From contig JABMDH010000009.1 in assembly GCA_015904075.1 (NCBI GenBank), positions 61,131-67,088 of the forward strand: a stretch of 5,958 nucleotides of DNA, written 5' to 3'. The stretch comes from Nitrospira sp. (lineage in GTDB: Bacteria; Nitrospirota; Nitrospiria; Nitrospirales; Nitrospiraceae). The notes beneath the pieces were generated by a model. It made no database searches. It saw only the letters and a list, made by a program, of their open reading frames with translations, and was not told the DNA's origin. Positions 1-5,958 of this stretch are shown here, one piece after another. Each line of letters begins with the position of its first letter. The stretch's first letter is position 1. The translations under genes and the position numbers were made by a program.

Positions 1-150
1 ACCAGGAAGAATACGAATGAAATGCATCCGCATCTTGCCAGATATATGGGCTAAGATGATATGTCCATTTTCGAGCTTCACCCGAAACATCGCATTCGGG
101 AGGGTTTCTGCCACGGAACCCTGTACTTCGATAATATCTTCTTTGGCCAC
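1..150 (-). CDS. infA: Translation initiation factor IF-1 (partial, C-terminus beyond window)
   Basis: IF-1 is a small OB-fold protein that binds the A site of the 30S subunit during initiation and works with IF-2 and IF-3. The 50 visible codons give the family N-terminus ([15 protein letters not shown]) followed by the conserved strands [35 protein letters not shown]. About 22 residues of the usual 72 lie beyond the left edge. The start is GTG at 150-148, chosen because it gives the family's universal short N-terminus; there is no better start upstream. The gene begins 25 nt after the map stop. A purine-rich stretch (aggaaag, near 162-168) lies rather far upstream, so the ribosome binding site looks weak and translation may be coupled to map. 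The identity is near certain. Confidence 0.95.
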   Translation of the reverse strand, partial: MAKEDIIEVQGSVAETLPNAMFRVKLENGHIILAHISGKMRMHFIRILPG

Positions 151-175
151 GTACTTCTGCGTTCTTTCCTGCGAC

Positions 176-940
176 TTAAATTTCGCCTGCGACTCGACGG
201 CTCAAGACTCTAGCCGGGCCACTTGGTTGTATGGCAATCGTATGTTCGAAGTGAGCAGACAAACTTCCATCAGCTGTGACTGCCGTCCAACGATCTTCAA
301 GAACTCGTACGGCACTCCCCCCCATATTCACCATCGGCTCAATGGCGAGCACCATGCCGCTCTGCAGCCGCGGTCCCTGTCCAGGCTTCCCATAGTTGGG
401 AACCTGCGGCTCTTCGTGTAATTGCCTGCCGATCCCATGCCCTACAAACTCCGTGACGACCGAATAACCAGCCGACTCGATATGGCATTGGACCGCATGC
501 GAAATATCCGTCAACCGATTACCGACCACCGCCTGCTCGATTCCAAGATTCAGCGATTCTTCCGTCACCTGCACGAGCGCCGCAATCTTCTCTGGCACCC
601 GACCGACTGCCACCGTTACCGCTGAGTCTCCATAAAACCCACCCACAATGGCGCCAAGATCAAGCCCGATAATATCACCATCCTTGAGCTTCCTGCCGGA
701 TGGTATTCCATGAACCACCTGTTCGTTCACGGATGCGCAGAGCGTCTTGGGATAATTTCGATACCCTTTGAACGCCGGAGTCGCCCCCCTCGCCCGGATC
801 TCTCTCTCGGCCAGGCGATCGAGATCGTCTGTGCTGATTCCCGGTCGAACTTCTTTCCGAACGATCTCCAACACCTCGGCAACCACTCTCGACGCCTCCG
901 CCATAATCTCAATTTCAGCAGGCGTCTTGAGAATGATCAT
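176..940 (-). CDS. map: Methionine aminopeptidase, type I
   Basis: This cytosolic metalloenzyme removes the initiator Met from nascent proteins when the second residue is small. The 254 residues match the length of a short type Ia enzyme without an N-terminal zinc finger extension. All five expected metal ligands can be seen: Asp94 (in GLDLG), Asp105 (in YGDSAVT), His168 (in GHGIG), Glu201 (in AIEPMV) and Glu232 (in FEHTIAI). The substrate-site histidines His77 (VVHGIP) and His175 (LHEEP) are also present, so it should be active. The ATG start overlaps the adk stop in an ATGA arrangement, with no strong Shine-Dalgarno sequence, which suggests translational coupling to adk. infA follows after 25 nt. 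This is the standard position of map downstream of secY-adk in many Gram-positive-like and Nitrospira-like operons. Confidence 0.96.
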   Translation of the reverse strand: MIILKTPAEIEIMAEASRVVAEVLEIVRKEVRPGISTDDLDRLAEREIRARGATPAFKGYRNYPKTLCASVNEQVVHGIPSGRKLKDGDIIGLDLGAIVGGFYGDSAVTVAVGRVPEKIAALVQVTEESLNLGIEQAVVGNRLTDISHAVQCHIESAGYSVVTEFVGHGIGRQLHEEPQVPNYGKPGQGPRLQSGMVLAIEPMVNMGGSAVRVLEDRWTAVTADGSLSAHFEHTIAIQPSGPARVLSRRVAGEI

Positions 941-1593
941 GCCGTATCGTATGCCGCCAGCACCTTCGACAAACTCTGATATACGGACTCAACGGGACCC
1001 TCGCTCTCGAGGTGCGACAGGATATTTTTCTTTTCGTAGAAGCCGATCAACGGGGAGGTCTGTTCTTCATAGACCTTCAGCCGTATCTCAATCGCTTCCC
1101 TCTGATCATCGCTTCGCTGTACCAACGTATCCTTGCACCGATCACACACTCCGTCTACTTGAGGGGGCGCAAACTCCACATGATACGTCGCCTGACACTT
1201 TGGGCAGCTTCTCCGTCCGCTCAGACGTTTCACGATCTCGGCACGAGAAACCTGAAAGTTAATGACGCGATTCAGGCCGATGCCCTGTTCATCCAGCACC
1301 TTTCCCAACTCTTCCGCCTGGGGAACCGTCCTGGGAAACCCGTCCAGTATAAATCCCTTAGCATACCCTGGATTAGTCAACTTCTCGCGCACCAACCCGA
1401 TAACGACCGAATCCGGAACCAATCGCCCTTGATCCATATAGGCCTTGGCCTCAAGACCTAAACTTGTGCGAGCACGAACCGCCTCTCGGAGCAAATCCCC
1501 GGTCGATATTTTCCTGGCACCGTACTGCGCCGCAACCTTATCCGCTTGCGTACCTTTACCGACGCCTGGTGCGCCAAGAAACACGAGCCGCAT
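937..1593 (-). CDS. adk: Adenylate kinase, zinc-LID type
   Basis: The enzyme catalyses ATP + AMP <-> 2 ADP in the cytosol and keeps the adenylate pool balanced. Its 218 residues are typical of the long bacterial form. The P-loop GAPGVGKGT is at residues 7-15, the AMP-binding STGDLLRE at about 30-37, and DGFPRT with Arg88 at 84-89. The LID (about 122-159) carries four cysteines, Cys130, Cys133, Cys150 and Cys153, in a CPKC...CDRC arrangement, so it should bind structural zinc rather than use the Cys-free LID of enteric bacteria. RSDD follows at 160-163. The ATG lies 6 nt after the secY stop and sits inside a perfect 12-bp palindrome at 1587-1598. The 3' end overlaps map by 4 nt. I see nothing to suggest loss of function. 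Confidence 0.96.
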   Translation of the reverse strand: MRLVFLGAPGVGKGTQADKVAAQYGARKISTGDLLREAVRARTSLGLEAKAYMDQGRLVPDSVVIGLVREKLTNPGYAKGFILDGFPRTVPQAEELGKVLDEQGIGLNRVINFQVSRAEIVKRLSGRRSCPKCQATYHVEFAPPQVDGVCDRCKDTLVQRSDDQREAIEIRLKVYEEQTSPLIGFYEKKNILSHLESEGPVESVYQSLSKVLAAYDTA

Positions 1594-1599
1594 GCGGCA

Positions 1600-2696
<1,097 letters not shown>

Positions 2697-2706
<10 letters not shown>

Positions 2707-2819
2707 ACCACAACCAGGGCACAAAAGTTAAACCGTTTACCGCCCTTCACCACCTTTGCGACGCGATTGATGAAGACGACTTTATCTTTCAGACTTAGTT
2801 CATCAGGATTAACTCGCAC
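2697..2819 (-). pseudogene. rpsE: 30S ribosomal protein S5, N-terminal fragment (3' part missing)
   Basis: S5 sits in the 30S body, contacts S4 and S8, and helps decoding accuracy. Forty codons can be read from GTG 2819-2817: the start, then [31 protein letters not shown] and CALVVVG, which is the opening of the S5 double-stranded-RNA-binding-like domain. Family members continue VVVGDG-x-G-x-VG; here the next codon is GCT and then TGA at 2699-2697, because the sequence switches to secY. About 125-135 residues of a normal S5 are missing. A gagg motif lies 6 nt before the GTG. The fragment follows rplR by 60 nt, exactly where rpsE belongs. It is too short to be annotated by most gene callers, but the similarity is unmistakable. 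The truncation could be an assembly or sequence deletion rather than a natural pseudogene. Confidence 0.9.
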
Positions 2820-2879
2820 ACAGTGCCTCGTTTCTGCTCTTCCCACTCAAAATTGGTGGGGATGAATAGGATGACCGCG

Positions 2880-3245
2880 CTAGAACTGAAGGCCCCCTTC
2901 ACGCGACGCATCGGCAAGCGCTTTGATCCTGCCATGATACATCCGTCCGCCGCGATCAAAGACCACGGTATTGACATTGGCGGCCTTCGCCCTCGATGCA
3001 ATCAACTTCCCAACCGCCTTCGCCGCTTCGATGCTGCTCGTTGATTTAAGCGACGTGCGGAGCGACTTATCGAGTGACGATGCTGCTGCGAGCGTCTTCC
3101 CCTCGATATCGTTGATGACCTGCGCATAGATATGCGCACTACTGCGGAACACGTTCAGACGAGGCCGTTCAGCAGTCCCCATAATCGTCTTGCGCACCCG
3201 CCGCCGCCGCTGTTTCAATTGTCGTAATTTTTCAGCCGTATTCAT
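2880..3245 (-). CDS. rplR: 50S ribosomal protein L18
   Basis: L18 binds 5S rRNA with L5 and L25 and helps seat it in the central protuberance. The 121 residues match family length. The order is an Arg/Lys-rich RNA-binding N-terminus ([16 protein letters not shown], about 6-21), then [19 protein letters not shown], a central [10 protein letters not shown], a helix rich in Ala around [16 protein letters not shown], and the conserved end [19 protein letters not shown] followed by REGGLQF. The ATG lies 9 nt after the rplF stop, with an AGGT motif overlapping that stop region, so it is probably coupled. It is intact and directly precedes the rpsE fragment, so it marks the last complete gene before the damaged stretch. 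Confidence 0.97.
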   Translation of the reverse strand: MNTAEKLRQLKQRRRRVRKTIMGTAERPRLNVFRSSAHIYAQVINDIEGKTLAAASSLDKSLRTSLKSTSSIEAAKAVGKLIASRAKAANVNTVVFDRGGRMYHGRIKALADASREGGLQF

Positions 3246-3254
3246 GTTCGCTAC

Positions 3255-3791
3255 CTACTTCCCTGTCTTGCCTTCCTTTTTCCGCAACTGTTCGCCCGCA
3301 TAGCGAACACCCTTTTGCTTGTACACATCGGGAGGCTTGATCGCTCGGAGATTCGCCGCCACCTGGCCGACGAGGCGCTTATCGACTCCCTTGACATTGA
3401 TGAGAGTCTGCTTATCCACCTTCACATCGATCCCAGCCGGCACTTGATACACGACGGGATTGATATACCCGACATTGAAACTCATCGTCCGTCCCTGAAT
3501 TTGCGCCTTATATCCAACCCCGGTTATTTCCAGCGATCGTTCATAGCCCTTGGTCACACCGTACACCATGTTATTCAATTCCGCGCGAACAAGACCATGC
3601 AAGGCCCGCAGCTTACGATCTTCACTGGAGCGGGTGACAACAATTTGGCCGTTATCCACCGCAACGTTCACACCTTGCGCCAATGACCAATCCAGCTTCC
3701 CTAAAGGACCCTTGACCGACACATTCGACCCGGAGACTTTGACATCCACTCCACTGGGAACCGCGATTGGTTTTTTCCCTATCCGCGACAT
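3255..3791 (-). CDS. rplF: 50S ribosomal protein L6
   Basis: L6 lies near the factor-binding centre of the 50S subunit, beside the sarcin-ricin loop, and is needed for late subunit assembly. The 178 residues match the family and show its two repeated domains. The N-terminus is MSRIGKKPIAVPSGV, the middle contains LRALHGLVRAELNNMV and GYERSLEITGVGYKAQ, and domain 2 carries GYINPVVYQVPAGI. The C-terminal rRNA-binding signature reads PPDVYKQKGVRYAGE (about 153-167), where many relatives have EPYKGKGIRY. The start is ATG with a taggga motif about 11 nt upstream. The gene follows rpsH after 42 nt and precedes rplR by 9 nt. It is complete, with a Lys-rich tail. Confidence 0.97.
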   Translation of the reverse strand: MSRIGKKPIAVPSGVDVKVSGSNVSVKGPLGKLDWSLAQGVNVAVDNGQIVVTRSSEDRKLRALHGLVRAELNNMVYGVTKGYERSLEITGVGYKAQIQGRTMSFNVGYINPVVYQVPAGIDVKVDKQTLINVKGVDKRLVGQVAANLRAIKPPDVYKQKGVRYAGEQLRKKEGKTGK

Positions 3792-3833
3792 GATTTTCTA
3801 CATCCCTATTCAGTCGTTAAGACCTGGCCCCGC

Positions 3834-4229
3834 CTACCACACTGAACACAAAATCTCTCCACCCAGCTTATTCTTGCGGGACTCCTGATCCGTCATGATC
3901 CCTTTTGAGGTCGAGAGGATGGACACACCAATCCCGTTGCGGACCTTGGCAATATCTTTGCTGCCGACATACACACGGCGTCCCGGCTTGCTGATCCGCT
4001 CCAGACCCGTAATCATGGGCTGTCCTTCCCCCACATATCGTAACCGCACATCGAGAATCGGATGCCCATCGCGCATCCCGTCCTCAATGCCATCGACATA
4101 GCCCTCTCGCTTCAAGATCTCTAAAATTGCGCGCTTCAACTTTGACGTTGGAACAGCCACTGTCTCATGGCGGCGCTGCGCACCATTTTTCAATCGAACA
4201 AGGAGGTCACTGATCGGATCTGTAAGCAT
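3834..4229 (-). CDS. rpsH: 30S ribosomal protein S8
   Basis: S8 is a primary 16S rRNA binder (central domain, helix 21) and in E. coli also represses the spc operon by binding its mRNA. The 131 residues fit the family. The N-terminus MLTDPISDLLVRLKNG and the strongly conserved C-terminal block are present: KVRNGIGVSILSTSKGIMTD, followed by ESRK-x-x-x-GGEILCSVW. The ST-S-GI loop and the GGEIL strand are the usual RNA contacts. The ATG has a gaaggg motif 6 nt upstream. The gene sits 51 nt after rpsN and 42 nt before rplF. Whether S8 autoregulates this operon cannot be told from what I see; I did not recognise a helix-21 mimic near rplE. Confidence 0.97.
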   Translation of the reverse strand: MLTDPISDLLVRLKNGAQRRHETVAVPTSKLKRAILEILKREGYVDGIEDGMRDGHPILDVRLRYVGEGQPMITGLERISKPGRRVYVGSKDIAKVRNGIGVSILSTSKGIMTDQESRKNKLGGEILCSVW

Positions 4230-4280
4230 CTGATACCCTTCTACATTCTTAAGACGATCGACCGTAGGCCGATATGCTCG

Positions 4281-4466
4281 CTACCAGCTTGATTTGCGCA
4301 CGCCCGGGATTTCTCCGCGGAGGCTCAGGAGCCGAAAACAGATCCTGCACATCCGAAACCGGCGAAGATACCCACGAACACGGCCACATACGCCGCAGCG
4401 ATGATACTCCCGGCACGGAAACTTTTGTTTGGTTGCCGCCTTATTTCTCAGCGCTAATCGTGCCAC
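4281..4466 (-). CDS. rpsN: 30S ribosomal protein S14, type Z (zinc-binding)
   Basis: S14 lies in the 30S head and is added late in assembly. The 61 residues are exactly the size of the short zinc form (RpsN type Z), as opposed to the ~100-residue zinc-free form. Cys24, Cys27, Cys40 and Cys43 (RCGVCGR and MCRICFR) form the zinc ribbon, and the C-terminus ends [11 protein letters not shown] as in the family. Cys18 is an extra cysteine and not part of the site. The GTG at 4466-4464 is chosen as start: it yields the standard [10 protein letters not shown]-terminus and has AAGGAG 5 nt upstream. Another in-frame GTG at 4472 overlaps that motif and is unlikely. The gene lies 43 nt after rplE. Confidence 0.97.
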   Translation of the reverse strand: MARLALRNKAATKQKFPCREYHRCGVCGRVRGYLRRFRMCRICFRLLSLRGEIPGVRKSSW

Positions 4467-4471
4467 AAACA

Positions 4472-4477
4472 CTCCTT
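4472..4477 (-). promoter_or_regulatory. Ribosome binding site of rpsN
   Basis: The motif AAGGAG in the minus sense is followed by 5 nt (tgttt) and then the GTG at 4466. It is the strongest Shine-Dalgarno match in the window and decides between two in-frame GTG codons, because the upstream one (4472) overlaps the motif itself. Confidence 0.75.
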
Positions 4478-4509
4478 CTCTTCGAACAATGCCTCACACC
4501 GAGTGAGCC

Positions 4510-5160
4510 CTAGGTCCGAAATGGCATACCCAGATGCTTCAACAGGGCCTTCCCTTCGTCGTTCGTCTTGGCTGTCGTTACAATAGTAATGTCCATCCCG
4601 TGGATCGACGCCACCTCGTCGTACTTGATCTCCGGGAAAATCAACTGTTCCTTCAGACCGAACGTATAGTTCCCACGCCCATCAAAGGCCTTCGGCGAGA
4701 CGCCACGAAAATCCCGAATGCGTGGAAGCGCCAACGATACCAGGCGATCAAAAAATTCATACATACGGCGGCTGCGCAGCGTCACCTTGGCTCCAATCGG
4801 CAACCCCTGTCGCAACTTGAACCCGGCTATAGCTTTCTTGGCCCTGGTTACAACCGGCTTTTGGCCTGTGATTGTCCCCAGTTCAGTTACCGCACTCTCG
4901 AGCAATTTGACATTCTGCAGAGCCTCTCCCATACCGACATTGAGCACAACACGCTCAAGTCGAGGCACCTGCATGACATTCTTATAGCCGAATTCTTTCA
5001 TCAACGCCGGCACCACTTTTTGCTGATAGGTGTCGCGAAGCCTGGGCCTGAATTTCGACTCTTCGCTCCCCTGGTCCAACTGCTGCGGCGCCGCGCTCTC
5101 TTTTTTCGACGTCTTCCGTTCCGTCGGCTTGCCAGTTTTGCCTTTTTCTACTTTCGCCAT
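4510..5160 (-). CDS. rplE: 50S ribosomal protein L5 with N-terminal extension
   Basis: L5 binds 5S rRNA and contacts P-site tRNA and the 30S head through the B1b bridge. The core from [17 protein letters not shown] onward is standard: [19 protein letters not shown], a [20 protein letters not shown] loop, [20 protein letters not shown], and [20 protein letters not shown]. The core is about 177 residues, as expected. In front of it are about 38 extra residues, Lys/Glu/Gln/Ser-rich with no hydrophobic pattern ([37 protein letters not shown]), probably disordered. The ATG at 5160 is chosen because GGAG lies 9 nt upstream; a TTG at 5175 overlaps that motif. No good start lies between the extension and the core, so the 216-residue protein is probably real. 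The gene is 35 nt after rplX and 43 nt before rpsN. Confidence 0.95.
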   Translation of the reverse strand: MAKVEKGKTGKPTERKTSKKESAAPQQLDQGSEESKFRPRLRDTYQQKVVPALMKEFGYKNVMQVPRLERVVLNVGMGEALQNVKLLESAVTELGTITGQKPVVTRAKKAIAGFKLRQGLPIGAKVTLRSRRMYEFFDRLVSLALPRIRDFRGVSPKAFDGRGNYTFGLKEQLIFPEIKYDEVASIHGMDITIVTTAKTNDEGKALLKHLGMPFRT

Positions 5161-5169
5161 TCCAAAATT

Positions 5170-5173
5170 CTCC
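5170..5173 (-). promoter_or_regulatory. Ribosome binding site of rplE
   Basis: GGAG (within ttggag) lies 9 nt before the ATG at 5160 in the minus sense. It supports the extended L5 start and rules out the in-frame TTG at 5175, which overlaps it. Confidence 0.55.
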
Positions 5174-5195
5174 AACCCTACTCGATAGTCTCGTT

Positions 5196-5522
5196 CTACT
5201 TTTTACTGAACCGCGTGCGCCGTCCATCCTCCAACGATCGTATGCCTACTCGCGTTGGCTTCTGTGTGACGGGGCAGAGAAACATAACCTTTGAAATATT
5301 GAGAGGCGCCTCACGTTCAAGAATGCCCCCCTGCTTGACCTTCTGGTTCGGCTTGGTGTGCCGCTTAATGATATTGAGCTTCTCAACGGTCACCTGCCCG
5401 GCTCCAAGATCCACGGAAAGCACCTTTCCGGTCTTCCCCCGATCACGGCCTGCAATCACGACGACTGTATCGCCTTTTCTGATTTTGCTCTTGCGAAGTG
5501 CCTGCACAATATCCTCACTCAC
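5196..5522 (-). CDS. rplX: 50S ribosomal protein L24
   Basis: L24 is an early assembly protein that binds near the 5' end of 23S rRNA and lies beside the peptide exit tunnel. The KOW motif is clear at about residues 13-34: [20 protein letters not shown]. It is followed by [29 protein letters not shown] and a C-terminal [13 protein letters not shown]. The length of 108 residues is normal. No ATG is available. GTG 5522 lies 6 nt after the rplN stop, with taggga overlapping that stop but only 3 nt from the GTG. A second in-frame GTG at 5507 has tgagga 4 nt upstream and would give 103 residues. I keep the longer form, but the exact start is uncertain. Confidence 0.94.
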   Translation of the reverse strand: MSEDIVQALRKSKIRKGDTVVVIAGRDRGKTGKVLSVDLGAGQVTVEKLNIIKRHTKPNQKVKQGGILEREAPLNISKVMFLCPVTQKPTRVGIRSLEDGRRTRFSKK

Positions 5523-5528
5523 CAGTCC

Positions 5529-5897
5529 CTACAGCACCTCAGGTGCGAGGGAAATGATCTTCATGAATTTCTTCCACCGCAGCTCACGCGCGACCGGACC
5601 GAAAATGCGCGTGCCGATTGGCTCACCGTCTTTATTGATCAGCACACAGGCATTTCGATCAAACTTGATGTAGGAGCCATCTTCCCGCCGCACTTCCTTG
5701 GTCGTCCGCACAATGACCGCACGGCTCACATCCCCCTTTTTCACACTCGCCTGGGGAATGGCTTCCTTAACAGCCACGACGATGATATCGCCTAACGATG
5801 CATACCGCCGCCTGGTGCCACCAAATACATGGAAGCACATCGCCTGCTTCGCGCCGGAATTATCGGCCACATCCATATACGTATAGTTTTGAATCAT
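5529..5897 (-). CDS. rplN: 50S ribosomal protein L14
   Basis: L14 is a beta-barrel rRNA-binding protein on the 50S face that contacts 16S rRNA helix 14 in bridge B8. The 122 residues are exactly the family length from ATG 5897: [20 protein letters not shown], then [17 protein letters not shown], the signature region around [20 protein letters not shown] with FDRNACVLI, and [17 protein letters not shown]. An in-frame GTG at 5912 would add five residues (RNAD) not seen in the family, so it was rejected. The Shine-Dalgarno is weak (gga about 10 nt upstream). It is the first complete gene of the spc group here; rpsQ is expected immediately upstream, beyond the right edge. Confidence 0.97.
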   Translation of the reverse strand: MIQNYTYMDVADNSGAKQAMCFHVFGGTRRRYASLGDIIVVAVKEAIPQASVKKGDVSRAVIVRTTKEVRREDGSYIKFDRNACVLINKDGEPIGTRIFGPVARELRWKKFMKIISLAPEVL

Positions 5898-5958
5898 ATC
5901 TGCGTTCCGCACATGCCATGAGATCCGATGACCCCAGAACGGTGCTCCCTCTATTTTT

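Noticed and set aside
2795..3001. Minus-strand open frame of 68 codons overlapping the 3' end of rplR and the start of rpsE
   Set aside because: It is out of frame with both L18 and S5 and matches neither. It ends where the true S5 frame begins.
4230..4280. rpsN-rpsH spacer as a possible regulatory site or small gene
   Set aside because: It is only 51 nt, with the rpsH Shine-Dalgarno (gaaggg) and no strong hairpin, promoter-like pair or conserved motif that I can recognise.
4534..5673. Long plus-strand open frame of 379 codons opposite rplE, rplX and part of rplN
   Set aside because: It lies fully antisense to three unmistakable ribosomal protein genes, has no recognisable domain, and is rich in Arg, Pro and Ser as expected for a shadow frame.
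5898..5958. Possible end of rpsQ (S17), as aaa tag at 5955-5951 in the minus sense
   Set aside because: rpsQ is expected just upstream of rplN, but only one codon and a stop would be visible, which cannot be distinguished from chance.

Overview
The window is a stretch of the bacterial spc (S10-spc-alpha type) ribosomal protein operon, read entirely on the minus strand. In transcription order, from high to low coordinates, it holds rplN (L14), rplX (L24), rplE (L5), rpsN (zinc-type S14), rpsH (S8), rplF (L6), rplR (L18), the first 40 codons of rpsE (S5), a secY lacking its 5' end, adk, map, and the first 50 codons of infA (IF-1), which runs off the left edge. Spacers are 0-60 nt, adk and map overlap by 4 nt, and I see no convincing internal promoter or terminator. 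There is no gene-free stretch over 300 bases.

The organism is a bacterium of moderate GC (by eye, mid-50s). The order secY-adk-map-infA, the Cys4 S14 and Cys4 adenylate kinase, frequent GTG starts, and the wording of S5, L5 and L6 suggest Nitrospirota (Nitrospira-like). This is a recollection-based inference with moderate confidence at best. The genes serve linked jobs: 50S and 30S assembly, translation initiation, nascent-chain methionine removal, the membrane translocon, and adenylate balance.

The one real anomaly is at about 2701-2706. The normal order after rplR is rpsE-rpmD-rplO-secY. Here S5 reads correctly only as far as its VVVG strand and is then joined directly to secY sequence at the start of transmembrane helix 2. 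The rest of rpsE, all of rpmD and rplO, and roughly the first 70 codons of secY are absent. That is about 1.2-1.3 kb if gene sizes are typical. The join puts S5 into an immediate TGA and leaves SecY without TM1, its plug region and a plausible start. S5 and SecY are indispensable, so a sequence or assembly deletion (or a deliberately shortened sequence) is more likely than biology, but reads or the full genome must decide.

Everything else looks like an intact, ordinary ribosomal operon. I found no evidence of a new biological system. Minor points of interest are a basic ~38-residue N-terminal extension on L5, four GTG starts among eleven visible starts, and a 12-bp perfect palindrome over the adk start codon.
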